Shown in pieces: positions 1 to 8,719 of a stretch of 47,274 bases of DNA. How positions within the stretch are numbered: position 1 is the stretch's first letter; each line of letters begins with the position of its first letter. This stretch comes from JBMZCV01 sp049613665. GTDB taxonomy: Bacteria; Bacteroidota; Bacteroidia; Chitinophagales; UBA2359. The notes under the pieces are model-generated. The model made no database searches and was not told the origin of the DNA. It saw only the letters and a list, made by a program, of their open reading frames with translations. A program made the translations under genes and the position numbers. The stretch spans positions 1-47,274 of the forward strand of contig JBMZCV010000014.1 in assembly GCA_049613665.1 (NCBI GenBank). Direction: 5' to 3'.

Positions 1-440
1 CTGGTGATAACACACAGCAACGGCGAGAGTTGTCGTTTTTTTTGGAATAAAATAATATGTAATAAAAAGGCTAAAATGCCAATTACTTATATTACACTGT
101 AATTTAAATCTTCTAAGGTTTTTGAGAAATGTTAGCCGTTTGTTGAAACGTGATAGGTTTTTAAAACCTGTCACATCTAAGCTCATTTAAAGCTTTTTTT
201 TCAATAGCAAGAAAGAAATGACATATTTTTCTAGCCAAAAGAGTCAAATATAAAAAAGAATGGACACTTATTGTTTTAGAAATATGTCATTTCTAATACT
301 CTCAAAATGTAGAATTACTTAAATTACAATATACTTATTTTGCTATAAATATGTAATCCCTTCGGAATAATTTTTTTTAAGCCAAAGGATAAAATTCAAA
401 TAGCCTCTTAGCGACAAACAAAAAATAACACTTGAATAAT
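1..440. other. Intergenic region upstream of bamA with two inverted repeats
   Basis: I see no credible gene here. Two palindromic structures are visible. The first is at 150-174: 12-nt arms around a single central T, with one G-T wobble (GTGATAGGTTTT pairs with AAAACCTGTCAC). The second has 15-bp perfect arms at 214-228 and 280-294 (AGAAATGACATATTT and its complement) separated by 51 bp. Either could be the 3' hairpin of a gene outside the window or a short mobile element. The bamA promoter should lie in this stretch, but I do not see a clear TAnnTTTG box. Confidence 0.6.
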
Positions 441-3089
441 ATGAAAAACATCATTTTTTTACTGTTTTTGCTCATCAATTGTGTAGCAATACAAAAAACG
501 TATGCACAAGAAGAAGAGCAACAAACAGAAGACTTGATAGATTATAGCCTGCCGCAAGCTTACGAAATTGGAGGTATTAGTATTACAGGTATCAAACACC
601 TTGACGAAGATGCTCTTGTAACACTTTCTGGGCTAGAAGTTGGCCAAAAAATAAATGTTCCAGGCGATGATATTCCACAAGCACTCAAATCGCTTTGGAA
701 ACAAGGACTTTTTGCTGATGTAAAAATAAAAGCTTCAAAAATCATTAACGATGTTATCTTTCTAGAAATTGTTTTAGTAGAGCGTGTCAGATTGTCGAAA
801 TATACTTTTTTTGGTGTAAAAAAATCGGAAGAAGAAGACCTACGAGAAAGCATTGGCTTGCTGAGAGGGCGTGTTATCAACGAAAATATGTTGAGTAATA
901 CTAGAAATGCGATTAACAAATTTTATGTTAAAAAAGGCTTTTTAAACACAACAGTAGATATTTCGCAAGAAAAAGACCCTGTTTTTAAAAATAGTGCCAT
1001 TTTGACGATTAATGTTAATAGAGGAAATAAAATACGAATCAACGAAATTATTGTCAACGGCAATAAAGAAGTTTTTTCTCGCTCGCTCAAAAAGCAAATG
1101 AAAGATACGAGAGAGAAAACCGTTTTTAGACTAGATGCACCAAAAACGGTATTGAAAGATTTGCGAACAGCTAATTTGGGCCGCACTTTTGGCGATTTAT
1201 CCCTCATTGAAGCTGCTCAATATATTGATGAAAAAGTAGTTCGATTTCGCCCTTTCACCACTTCAAAATTCATTGAAGATGACTACGAAGCCGACAAAAT
1301 TAAAGCTATCGCTTACTACAATGAAAAAGGCTATCGTGATGCTAGAGTAATCAGCGACAGCATTTATTTGGTCGATGACAAAAGCATCAATATAGTGCTA
1401 AATGTAGAAGAAGGCCAGCGATACTATTTCAGAGACATCGTTTGGAAAGGCAACACAAAATATGAAGATGAATTTTTGTCTCGTGTATTGGGCATCAAAA
1501 AAGGCGACATTTACAACCGTTCTTTGATGGAAACTCGTTTGTTTATGGATCAAATGGGAAATGATGTCAGCTCATTATATATGGACGATGGCTATTTGTT
1601 TTTTAATGTTACGCCTATGGAAAAAGCCATTGAAAACGACTCCATCGACTTGGTAATCAATGTGTATGAAGGGCCACAAGCCACAATTGACAAGGTCATC
1701 ATTAAAGGAAATACAAAAACTAACGAACATGTTATTCGACGTGAACTACGGTCGTTGCCTGGTACCAAGTTTAGCCGTGCCGATATTATTCGCTCACAAA
1801 GAGAGATAGCAACGCTAAACTTTTTTGACCCAGAGCAAATTATGATTAATCCTATTCCAAATCCATCAGATGGAACGGTAGATATTGAATATTCTGTGGT
1901 AGAAAAGCCATCTGACCAACTCGAACTTTCAGCAGGTTGGGGTGGTTCTACGGTAGTTGGTAGTGTTGGGGTTTCGTTCAACAACTTTTCGCTCCGAAAT
2001 ATCATCAAACCAGAAGCATGGCAGCCTTTGCCTAGTGGCGATGGCCAAAAACTGAGCCTTCGTTTCCAATCGACAGGCCGTGCCTATCAGTCGGTTAATG
2101 CTTCATTTACAGAACCATGGCTGGGTGGCAAACGTCCAAATGCCTTAACTTTGAGCGTTTTCACCTCTCGAATTTATCGAAATTATTTTAATAATCCAGC
2201 ACCAGAAGATAGACAATTACAATATATTACAGGTGCTTCTATCGGTTTGGGTCGTCGTTTGCAATGGCCAGACGATAACTTTTCTATGCAGATGAGTCTA
2301 AATTATGACCATTACAAACTGCAAAATTCTACTTCAGACTTTATTATTAGCGATGGAACATCAAACAATCTAAGCCTTACCACAACTATTGCACGTTATT
2401 CGCTAGACCAACCTATTTATCCACGTTCAGGTTCAAATATTTCTTTGTCTTTGCAAATCACGCCAGCTTATTCAAACTGGTTTAATCCTACAAAAGATTA
2501 CAGCGACTTGCCAAATGAGCAAAAATATAAATGGGCAGAATATCACAAATGGAAATTTAAAGCCGAATGGTACACTCCTATTGTTGGAAATTTAGTTTTA
2601 AAAACAGCATTCAAAACTGGCTTGATGGGATACTACAACAAAGGAATTGGCCATGCTGCCTTTGAACGTTTTGAAGTTGGTGGCGATGGAATTGCAAACT
2701 TCAACCTACAAGGAAAAGATATTATCGCTTTGCGTGGCTATGACGACTCAGATGTAACACGCCGAACTACAACGGCTGGACATCCATTTTTCGCAAAATA
2801 TACTGTCGAATTGCGTTATCCATTGAGCCTCAATCCAAACTCTACTATTTTTGCACTAGCATTTGTTGAAGGTGGAAATTCATGGAGCTATTTCAAAGAC
2901 TTCAACCCTTATGAAGTAAAACGCTCGGCAGGTTTAGGCTTGCGTGTTTTCTTGCCAATGTTTGGTTTGTTAGGCTTCGATTATGGTGTTGGTTTCGACA
3001 AAAATATAGCACTCGAAGGCGATGGCTGGTGGAATTATATTGGTGCAAAAGGCCGTTTCAGCGTTATTCTAGGTTTAGAACCAGAATAA
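441..3089 (+). CDS. bamA: Outer membrane protein assembly factor BamA
   Basis: Central Omp85-family subunit of the BAM machine, which folds and inserts beta-barrel proteins into the outer membrane. The frame is open from a TTG at 432, but the ATG at 441 starts directly on a clean signal peptide (MKNIIFLLFLLINCVAIQKT, cleavage near YAQ), so I use 441 (882 aa). After the signal peptide come POTRA-type repeats, roughly residues 45-480, with recurring patterns such as GNKEVFSRSLKKQMKDT and GNTKTNEHVIRRELRSLPG. The C-terminal half is beta-barrel-like, rich in alternating aromatic strands, and contains LRGYDDSDVTRRTTTAGHPF, the expected position of the conserved surface-exposed BamA loop. The two Skp/OmpH-type genes immediately downstream support the role. 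A strong hairpin at 3199-3248 separates bamA from them, so they may not be fully co-transcribed. Confidence 0.95.
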   Translation: MKNIIFLLFLLINCVAIQKTYAQEEEQQTEDLIDYSLPQAYEIGGISITGIKHLDEDALVTLSGLEVGQKINVPGDDIPQALKSLWKQGLFADVKIKASKIINDVIFLEIVLVERVRLSKYTFFGVKKSEEEDLRESIGLLRGRVINENMLSNTRNAINKFYVKKGFLNTTVDISQEKDPVFKNSAILTINVNRGNKIRINEIIVNGNKEVFSRSLKKQMKDTREKTVFRLDAPKTVLKDLRTANLGRTFGDLSLIEAAQYIDEKVVRFRPFTTSKFIEDDYEADKIKAIAYYNEKGYRDARVISDSIYLVDDKSINIVLNVEEGQRYYFRDIVWKGNTKYEDEFLSRVLGIKKGDIYNRSLMETRLFMDQMGNDVSSLYMDDGYLFFNVTPMEKAIENDSIDLVINVYEGPQATIDKVIIKGNTKTNEHVIRRELRSLPGTKFSRADIIRSQREIATLNFFDPEQIMINPIPNPSDGTVDIEYSVVEKPSDQLELSAGWGGSTVVGSVGVSFNNFSLRNIIKPEAWQPLPSGDGQKLSLRFQSTGRAYQSVNASFTEPWLGGKRPNALTLSVFTSRIYRNYFNNPAPEDRQLQYITGASIGLGRRLQWPDDNFSMQMSLNYDHYKLQNSTSDFIISDGTSNNLSLTTTIARYSLDQPIYPRSGSNISLSLQITPAYSNWFNPTKDYSDLPNEQKYKWAEYHKWKFKAEWYTPIVGNLVLKTAFKTGLMGYYNKGIGHAAFERFEVGGDGIANFNLQGKDIIALRGYDDSDVTRRTTTAGHPFFAKYTVELRYPLSLNPNSTIFALAFVEGGNSWSYFKDFNPYEVKRSAGLGLRVFLPMFGLLGFDYGVGFDKNIALEGDGWWNYIGAKGRFSVILGLEPE

Positions 3090-3093
3090 ACAA

Positions 3094-3181
3094 TAAGTAC
3101 CAAGCACTATTTGAGCTAATGCCTTTGTAAAGTAGTGTATTAGCTTCCACAGTTTGTAGAATAAACTTGTCAGATTACTTA
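3094..3181 (+). repeat. Rep-A copy A (88 bp)
   Basis: Starts TAAGTACCAAGCACTATT five bases after the bamA stop and ends TTACTTA. Its inner part, from GTGTATTAGCTTCCACA onward, closely matches the partial copy C at 4009-4077. It belongs to the short form of the family, like copy E. Confidence 0.75.
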
Positions 3182-3198
3182 ATTTTTTTTTCTAAATT

Positions 3199-3248
3199 TA
3201 AAAAGTATGAAATGTGTTGATACAATTCTAGCACTTTCATACTTTTTA
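3199..3248. terminator. Hairpin terminator between bamA and first skp-like gene
   Basis: Perfect 14-bp arms, TAAAAAGTATGAAA at 3199-3212 and TTTCATACTTTTTA at 3235-3248. Because the arms are A-rich on the left and T-rich on the right, it could terminate in either direction. It would end or attenuate bamA transcripts. Confidence 0.6.
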
Positions 3249-3339
3249 CTGTTAAACTTTCTTTTTACAGGAGAGTCTCAATAAGCAGTTTGAATTTATA
3301 AGAAAAACAAAAAATATCAAAAAATAAATCACTCAACGT

Positions 3340-3846
3340 ATGAAAAAATTAGCAATAATTCTCTGTCTATTTTTTGCTTTCACATCTAGCACTTATGCAC
3401 AAAGTTTTGCTTTTGTCAATACAGAACAAATTTTAGAACAATTACCTGCTTATCAAAATGCACAAAAACAAATAGATGCTACGGTAGCAAGTTGGAACAA
3501 AGAAGTGCAACAACGCTACAAACAAATTGATGATGCCTACAAAGCATTTCAAGCCGAGCAAGTATTGTTGAGCGACACAGAACGCCGCCAACGTGAAGAG
3601 CAAATCGTAACGATGGAAAAAGAAACTAGAGAATTTCAGAAAAAGCGTTTTGGTTCAAATGGCGACTTGCAGAAAAAAAGAGAAGAACTCGTCAAACCTA
3701 TTCAAGACGAAGTATATGTAGCTATCGAAAAGGTAGCTAATCGCAAAAAATATGACTTTATCTTAGACCGCTCAAGTGGTGCTTCTATTTTATTTGCCAA
3801 TCCAAAATACGACGTAACAGACGAAGTTTTGAAAGAAGTAAAATAG
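3340..3846 (+). CDS. OmpH/Skp-family periplasmic chaperone (copy 1)
   Basis: Small secreted chaperone of the Skp/OmpH family, which holds unfolded outer membrane proteins on their way to BamA. Signal peptide is MKKLAIILCLFFAFTSSTYA, cleaved before QSFAFVNTEQIL. This is followed by the family's beta-strand start (FAFVNTEQILEQLPAYQNA), then a long charged coiled coil (about residues 40-130) and a C-terminal segment (YDFILDRSSGASILFANPKYDVT) that rebuilds the core. At 168 aa the length is typical. It lies between bamA and a second paralogue at 4264, the usual Bacteroidota arrangement. A hairpin upstream and repeats downstream suggest it may be its own transcription unit. Confidence 0.9.
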   Translation: MKKLAIILCLFFAFTSSTYAQSFAFVNTEQILEQLPAYQNAQKQIDATVASWNKEVQQRYKQIDDAYKAFQAEQVLLSDTERRQREEQIVTMEKETREFQKKRFGSNGDLQKKREELVKPIQDEVYVAIEKVANRKKYDFILDRSSGASILFANPKYDVTDEVLKEVK

Positions 3847-3883
3847 TCAGAAACTTAGCTTCACGTCAATAAAGCAGCTCAAA

Positions 3884-3992
3884 AATAAATGCTAAATGCT
3901 ATTTAATAGAGAGTTTGATTCGTTGCTAACGCATTGATAATCAAGGCGTTAGTTTGTTTTCAAATACCGAAAAACATCTAAACGACTATTTA
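3884..3992 (+). repeat. Rep-A copy B (about 109 bp)
   Basis: A diverged full-length copy: the left end reads TAAATGCTAAATGCTATTT, the core TTGCTAACGCATTGATAATC is intact, and the right end is CGACTATTTA. It closely resembles copy J at 40110-40216, which carries the same GAACGACTACTTA-like right end. Confidence 0.75.
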
Positions 3993-4008
3993 AATAACAA
4001 GACAATTT

Positions 4009-4077
4009 GCACTAATAAATTGAAAAATCAATGTGTTAGCTTCCACAATTTGTAGAATAAATTTGTCTGAATACTTA
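4009..4077 (+). repeat. Rep-A copy C (left-truncated)
   Basis: Partial copy retaining GCACTAA, GTGTTAGCTTCCACAATTTG and the right end ATACTTA. It is nearly the same as copy A over the last 45 bp or so. Together with copy B it fills most of the gap between the two skp-like genes (3847-4263). Confidence 0.65.
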
Positions 4078-4098
4078 GGTTATTTGCCAATAAAATAA

Positions 4099-4106
4099 TA
4101 TTTTTG
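4099..4106 (+). promoter_or_regulatory. Bacteroidota -7 box (TATTTTTG) upstream of second skp-like gene
   Basis: TATTTTTG fits the Bacteroidota consensus TAnnTTTG. It lies just after Rep-A copy C and about 155 bp before the ATG at 4264. I do not see a good -33 TTTG at normal spacing, so support is moderate. Confidence 0.4.
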
Positions 4107-4263
4107 CGTCTGCTTTAAATATAACACCCTTTGAAAAACAGATAACTAAATATTTCGTGCTGTTTTTCTGAAAAAATCGTAACTATTTAAGTGCGGCATT
4201 TTTTACTCAAAATTGCCAAAACGTAAATAATTACAAAAAATCACCATTAAAAATTCAAAAAAT

Positions 4264-4773
4264 ATGAAAAATTTAGCAAAAGCTTTGCTCTTGATATGTT
4301 GTGTGTGGATAGCTGGAATGACAACAGCATCTGCTCAAAAAGTTGGACATATCAATAGCATCGAAGTATTGAGCAGCATGGATGAATGGAAAGCCGCTCA
4401 AAAAAATTGGGAAACTTACGCCAAACAATTGCAAACTTCTCTCGAAAATAAAGAAAAAGCTCTAATTGAAGACTACAATGCCTTTGTAAAATTAGTAGAA
4501 ACTGGAGGCGTGACACCTGCTGAACAACAAAAAAAAGGTGAAGAATTTCAAAAACGTCAGATGGATTTGGAAAAAGCACAAATGAAAGCTCAACAAGACA
4601 TCGTGAAGCGTGAAGGCGAATTGACAAATCCTATTCGTGACAAAGTGTTGAACGCTATTGAGTCTGTTGCAAAAGAAAACAGCTATACTTATATTTTTGA
4701 TACTAGCGTTGGAGCAATTTTGTATGCTGCCGATAGCGAAGATGTAAGCTCAAAAGTAAGAGCAAAACTATAA
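4264..4773 (+). CDS. OmpH/Skp-family periplasmic chaperone (copy 2)
   Basis: Second Skp/OmpH paralogue, 169 aa. Signal peptide is MKNLAKALLLICCVWIAGMT, with a cleavage site after TASA. The mature protein begins QKVGHINSIEVLSSMDEW, has a long Lys/Glu/Gln coiled coil (about residues 45-130), and ends with YTYIFDTSVGAILYAADSED, the same closing motif as the neighbour at 3340. It presumably carries unfolded outer membrane proteins to BamA. It probably has its own promoter (box at 4099) and a strong terminator at 4910-4957. Its stop codon TAA coincides with the first bases of Rep-A copy D. Confidence 0.9.
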   Translation: MKNLAKALLLICCVWIAGMTTASAQKVGHINSIEVLSSMDEWKAAQKNWETYAKQLQTSLENKEKALIEDYNAFVKLVETGGVTPAEQQKKGEEFQKRQMDLEKAQMKAQQDIVKREGELTNPIRDKVLNAIESVAKENSYTYIFDTSVGAILYAADSEDVSSKVRAKL

Positions 4774-4875
4774 ATTGCGAAGCACTAATTAATATAGCCT
4801 GTTTGAGTTGCTAACGCATTGACATTTCTGGTGTTAGCTTTCACAAATAGACAATTTATTTTTAATCTTCCCTTA
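4771..4875 (+). repeat. Rep-A copy D (about 105 bp)
   Basis: Begins at the stop codon of the preceding gene (TAAATTGCGAAGCACTAATT), carries GTTGCTAACGCATTGACATT, then GGTGTTAGCTTTCACAAA, and ends near CCCTTA. It is closest to copy I at about 36519-36623, with which it shares CTAATTAATAT and CAATTTATTTTTAAT. Confidence 0.7.
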
Positions 4876-4909
4876 AAAATAAGCTAGTTTTAGCATTAAA
4901 AAAAAGTTC

Positions 4910-4957
4910 AAAGCTTTTTTCTTCTTAGTAAAATAAGAAGGAAAAAGCTTTTTTTTA
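4910..4957 (+). terminator. Rho-independent terminator after the second skp-like gene
   Basis: Arms 4910-4927 (AAAGCTTTTTTCTTCTTA) and 4934-4951 pair over 18 bp with one mismatch around a 6-nt loop, followed by a T run. It separates the envelope genes from murI. Confidence 0.7.
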
Positions 4958-5044
4958 TGTAAAAAAGAATAAAACACATCATTTTTCTCAAAAAAAGCGT
5001 ATTTTTAAGGCTATGATTCGTTTTTCTTAAAAAAATATTTTTTT

Positions 5045-5878
5045 ATGCCATCTTCTGCTCCTATCGGAATTTTCGACTCTGGCGTTGGCGGACTTACCGT
5101 TGCCGATGCTATTTCAAGACACTTGCCCAACGAAAATATCATCTACTTTGGCGATACCGCTCATTTGCCTTATGGCGACAAAACACCTGCAAGTATTCTA
5201 AAATTTTCTATTAATATCACCGATTTTTTAGTAAAAAAAGGCTGTAAAATTGTTGTTATTGCTTGCAATACCGCTTCCGCAATTTCCTATGAAGTATTGA
5301 AAAAAATGCAAGCCGAAACAACAAAAATTCCTATTGTAGATGTGATTTCGCCTGTTTCTCAAATGGCAGCAACCGACAAAGAGGTTAAAAAAATAGGTAT
5401 TATAGCCACAGTTCGAACCGTAAAAACAGAAGTATATCCGAAAATTTTATTGAAATTTAATCCTCAGATATTGACATATCCTAAAGCAACACGCTCATTT
5501 GCCGTGATGATTGAAGAAGGTTTGTTTTCAAACAAAAAGCTCATTCACTCTTTAGTAGAACATTATTTCACAACGCCAGATTTTGCTCATATCGATTCGC
5601 TCATTTTGGGCTGCACACATTATCCGCTCATTAAGCCAGATATTCAATATTTTTTTGAAAACCACCAAGATTTTAAAGACAGAAAAATAAAAATTTTCGA
5701 TTCAACCGATTGTGTTGCTCTAAAAGTGAAAAATATTTTAATGAAAAAAGATATACTGAATGATGGCGATAAAAAAACGCTACATCAATGTTATCTATCC
5801 GATTATTCGGCAAGTTTTGCTAAATCTAGCAACGTTTTTTTTCGAGAAGAACTAAATATTGAAGAGGCAAAAATCTAA
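5045..5878 (+). CDS. murI: Glutamate racemase
   Basis: Converts L-glutamate to D-glutamate for peptidoglycan synthesis; cytosolic and cofactor-independent. The 277-aa protein has the family's N-terminal signature IGIFDSGVGGLTV (Asp11 and Ser12), the YFGDTAHLPYG motif, and both catalytic cysteines in context: IACNTAS (Cys74) and LGCTHYPLI (Cys190). The length is normal. The ATG at 5045 starts directly in front of the conserved N-terminus. The next gene starts 48 bp later on the same strand, so the two may be co-transcribed, although no functional link is obvious. Confidence 0.95.
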   Translation: MPSSAPIGIFDSGVGGLTVADAISRHLPNENIIYFGDTAHLPYGDKTPASILKFSINITDFLVKKGCKIVVIACNTASAISYEVLKKMQAETTKIPIVDVISPVSQMAATDKEVKKIGIIATVRTVKTEVYPKILLKFNPQILTYPKATRSFAVMIEEGLFSNKKLIHSLVEHYFTTPDFAHIDSLILGCTHYPLIKPDIQYFFENHQDFKDRKIKIFDSTDCVALKVKNILMKKDILNDGDKKTLHQCYLSDYSASFAKSSNVFFREELNIEEAKI

Positions 5879-5926
5879 ACAGCCTCTAACTAACACAATG
5901 ATTTTATTGTAATTTACAACTGCATT

Positions 5927-7252
5927 ATGAAAAAAATTTCACGCAAAAAATTTCTACAAATCTCTAGCTTAGGCATTGCTAGTTTGGCCTTTCCTACTCC
6001 TTTTTTGGGAAGCAAATTGGATAAAAAAAAGCACCATATTATCATTTTAGGCACTTCGCTCGAAGCACTTATTTTTGCCCAAAAACTGAAAGAAAATGGT
6101 TTTGATGATTTTTTGTTATTAGATGTAAAAGAAAATGAAACAATTTTAGACAATGACTTTCCTATCTTAGTTTCGGCAGATGAAAATAAAACTTTGGAGT
6201 GGCTCGAAAAAGAAAAAATTACTTATTTTCAAGTCAATAAAAAAGGCAAAACGATAGGAAAATATGAGTTGGAAAAAAGCGAAAAAGAAGAGTTAGAGCA
6301 AGCTGTTTTTGAGCTGAAAAAAAAGGCTCGAAAACTAGATTGGCAATACTTGCAAAATGATAAAAAGGCTGAAATATATGACCATATGTTTTTGGCCGAA
6401 TGGCTCGAAAATCACTTGCAAACGCTTACTGCTCACGCTTTTTTTGCCTATAAAATAAATGAAATTTTCGGCTGTCAAACTGACGAAATTTCATTGCTTT
6501 ATTTCTTATATTTCTTGAACAAGAAAAACAATTTCGACATTTTAAATTTTGATAATCAATGTTTTATAGTTGATGAAAAAATATTAAGCATTGTTGAGAA
6601 AATGAAAGCTTCTTTTGCTCATAAAACGTTTTTTACAAAAAAAATAAAAGCCATACAACAAACCGAAAAAAGCTTTTTTATTGATATTGAGAATGAAAAA
6701 ATTGTGGCTTCGAATGTCGTTGTAGCAGCAGACTTTTTGAAAAATAAAAGCATATATCTTCCGACATTTTCAAACATTTTTTCAGAGCCAAAAATGCTAG
6801 AAAAAACAAAAGTTTGCATCAAACTAACATACACAAATGCTTTTTGGCAAAAGAAAAGTTTAAATGGCCAAATTGTTTCTTTTTCTGGTCTTATCAAAAA
6901 AACTTTAGACACTTCTCTATCTCACGAAAAATACGCAAGCCTTCTTGTTTTTCCTGACACAGATTATTTTTCGAGCCTTGAAAAAAGCGAAAGAAAGGAA
7001 TTAATTATTGATGAACTGATAGACTTTTTTGGCGATGAAGCTTTAAGTTATATTCAATACGAGGAATATATCAAGCAAAAGCAAGTTCGAGATATTTCGG
7101 TTTCTTTTTTATCGAAAAACAATATATCAAAAGCAGTTTCAAAGCATCTATTTTGGCTCAAAACGCCTCCGACAATCAATAATGGATTGAGCAAAAATAT
7201 TCAAGCTGCCGATTCTGTTATCGAAGTGCTTTTAAAACAAAAAATGGTTTAG
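5927..7252 (+). CDS. Putative NAD(P)/FAD-binding-like protein with Tat-like leader
   Basis: A 441-aa protein I can assign only loosely. The N-terminus (ISRKKFLQISSLGIASLAF) resembles a Tat signal, but the twin arginine is Arg-Lys. Right after it comes HHIIILGTSLEALIFAQKL (about residues 37-55), which looks like the first beta-alpha-beta of a Rossmann fold from the flavin amine oxidase/FAD-dependent oxidoreductase group, with a weak glycine pattern (GTSLEA instead of GxGxxG). A later EKIVASNVVVAADFL matches the strand that normally precedes the second glycine of such proteins. The composition is unusually rich in Lys, Phe and Ile. It overlaps the opposite-strand aminotransferase tail-to-tail by four bases (shared 7249-7252). 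The substrate is unknown, and cofactor binding may have been lost. Confidence 0.5.
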   Translation: MKKISRKKFLQISSLGIASLAFPTPFLGSKLDKKKHHIIILGTSLEALIFAQKLKENGFDDFLLLDVKENETILDNDFPILVSADENKTLEWLEKEKITYFQVNKKGKTIGKYELEKSEKEELEQAVFELKKKARKLDWQYLQNDKKAEIYDHMFLAEWLENHLQTLTAHAFFAYKINEIFGCQTDEISLLYFLYFLNKKNNFDILNFDNQCFIVDEKILSIVEKMKASFAHKTFFTKKIKAIQQTEKSFFIDIENEKIVASNVVVAADFLKNKSIYLPTFSNIFSEPKMLEKTKVCIKLTYTNAFWQKKSLNGQIVSFSGLIKKTLDTSLSHEKYASLLVFPDTDYFSSLEKSERKELIIDELIDFFGDEALSYIQYEEYIKQKQVRDISVSFLSKNNISKAVSKHLFWLKTPPTINNGLSKNIQAADSVIEVLLKQKMV

Positions 7253-8382
7253 GATTCGGCAAAAAAAGCGATAACAGAATCTGAAATATAGCGTACTTCT
7301 TCTTTTGTGAGTTCTGGAAAAATAGGCAATGAAAGCACTTCATTCATATAAGTGTTGGCTATTGGAAAATCTTGTTTTTCGTGATTTTTATAGCCGTAAG
7401 CTTCCAACAAAGGCAACGAAACAGGATAATGAATGCCTGTTGAAATGCCTTTTTCTTTCAAAAATGCTTGCAACAAACTTCTTTTTTTTGCTTTTGCTCG
7501 AATAACATACAAATGATAGACAGATTGTAAATGTGTTTCATCTTTTGGCAAAATGATATTTTTTTCATCTTTCAAAAGCCTACTATACAAAGCTGCTATC
7601 TGTTGTCGCTTTTTGTTCCAAGCTTCTAAGTAAGGCAATTTCACATTCAAAACGGCTGCTTGCATAGCATCTAAGCGACTATTTCGGCCAACGATTTCAT
7701 GCTCATATTTGGCACGGTAGCGGCCATGATTAGCAATTTTTTTACACGTTAAAAATAGCTTTTCATCATTCGTAACAATAGCTCCAGCATCGCCATAAGC
7801 TCCCAAGTTTTTTCCAGGATAAAAGCTAAAAGTTGCAATTGTGCCCAAACTACCTACTTTCTTTCCATCGCAAGTAGCACCTTGAGCTTGGGCGGCATCT
7901 TCTATCAAAAACAAATCGTGTTTTTTCGCTATTGCACACAATTTTGTCATGTCGGCAGGCCGTCCATACAAATGCACAACGATAATTGCTTTTGTGCGTT
8001 TTGTAATCAATTGTTCAATTTTCGTCACATCAATATTGTAAGAGTCTGCATCATTGTCGCAAAAAACGACAGTTGCACCATTTGTTGTCACGGCTTCAGC
8101 AGTTGCAATAAACGAATTTGCAGGCACAATTACCTCGTCATTTTCGCCGATATTCAAAGCTTGCAAAGCTATTTCTAAGGCATCTGTACCATTTCCACAG
8201 CCAATACAATATTTCGTTTCGCAGAATTTCGCAAAATTTTCTTCAAAAGTCACTACATTTTTTCCGCCAATAAAAGCGGTATTTTCTAAACATTCATTCA
8301 AGCTTGTCTGAATTTCTGTTTTTATAGTCTGATATTGTCGTTTCAAATCGACGAGTGGAATTTTATTTTTTTTGTTTTGCAT
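7249..8382 (-). CDS. DegT/DnrJ/EryC1/StrS-family PLP aminotransferase
   Basis: PLP enzyme of the family that transfers an amino group to keto-sugar nucleotides (cell-surface glycan, LPS or O-antigen sugar synthesis). The 377-aa protein starts MQNKKNKIPLVDLKRQY, the typical opening, and contains GCGNGTDALEIAL (PLP phosphate binding), EDAAQAQGA (Asp162, pyridine nitrogen contact) and FSFYPGKNLGAYGDAGAI, where Lys191 is the expected Schiff-base lysine. The C-terminal GIHYPVSLPLLEAY also fits. No sugar biosynthesis or glycosyltransferase genes lie next to it, so the actual nucleotide sugar cannot be inferred. Convergent with the gene at 5927, overlapping by 4 bp with no room for a terminator. Confidence 0.9.
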   Translation of the reverse strand: MQNKKNKIPLVDLKRQYQTIKTEIQTSLNECLENTAFIGGKNVVTFEENFAKFCETKYCIGCGNGTDALEIALQALNIGENDEVIVPANSFIATAEAVTTNGATVVFCDNDADSYNIDVTKIEQLITKRTKAIIVVHLYGRPADMTKLCAIAKKHDLFLIEDAAQAQGATCDGKKVGSLGTIATFSFYPGKNLGAYGDAGAIVTNDEKLFLTCKKIANHGRYRAKYEHEIVGRNSRLDAMQAAVLNVKLPYLEAWNKKRQQIAALYSRLLKDEKNIILPKDETHLQSVYHLYVIRAKAKKRSLLQAFLKEKGISTGIHYPVSLPLLEAYGYKNHEKQDFPIANTYMNEVLSLPIFPELTKEEVRYISDSVIAFFAES

Positions 8383-8706
8383 CGCAATAGAGTAAATATG
8401 ATAAATAAAAAAAATCTAAATTTTGAGGTTCATCTATAGAAAGAAACATTAAACAAATAGCTCGCATAATGCTCTATAATTGATAGACGATAAATGAGAT
8501 AAAAAGGTTGGAAAATATTATTTTTTCGTAACGAAATTTATGCAAGATGGTATATATAGGCGTATTTACTTATAAAAAATTGAGAGAAATAAAAAGTTGA
8601 TGGTGAGTTAAACATCATATAAAAAGTGTTTGTTTGCCATCTCTTTTTTCATAAAAAAATACTATAAAAAAATAAGAACATTTGAATAAGGTTGTATTTA
8701 ATCTTA

Positions 8707-8714
8707 TAACTTTG
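8707..8714 (+). promoter_or_regulatory. Bacteroidota -7 box (TAACTTTG)
   Basis: TAACTTTG fits TAnnTTTG exactly. A TTTG lies 22 nt upstream, roughly where the -33 element would be. Transcription from here would start near 8720 and run into the terminator at 8761-8801. Confidence 0.5.
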
Positions 8715-8719
8715 TTTTT

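Noticed and set aside
432..440. TTG start for bamA
   Set aside because: The ATG at 441 begins directly at a standard signal peptide; the three extra residues add nothing.
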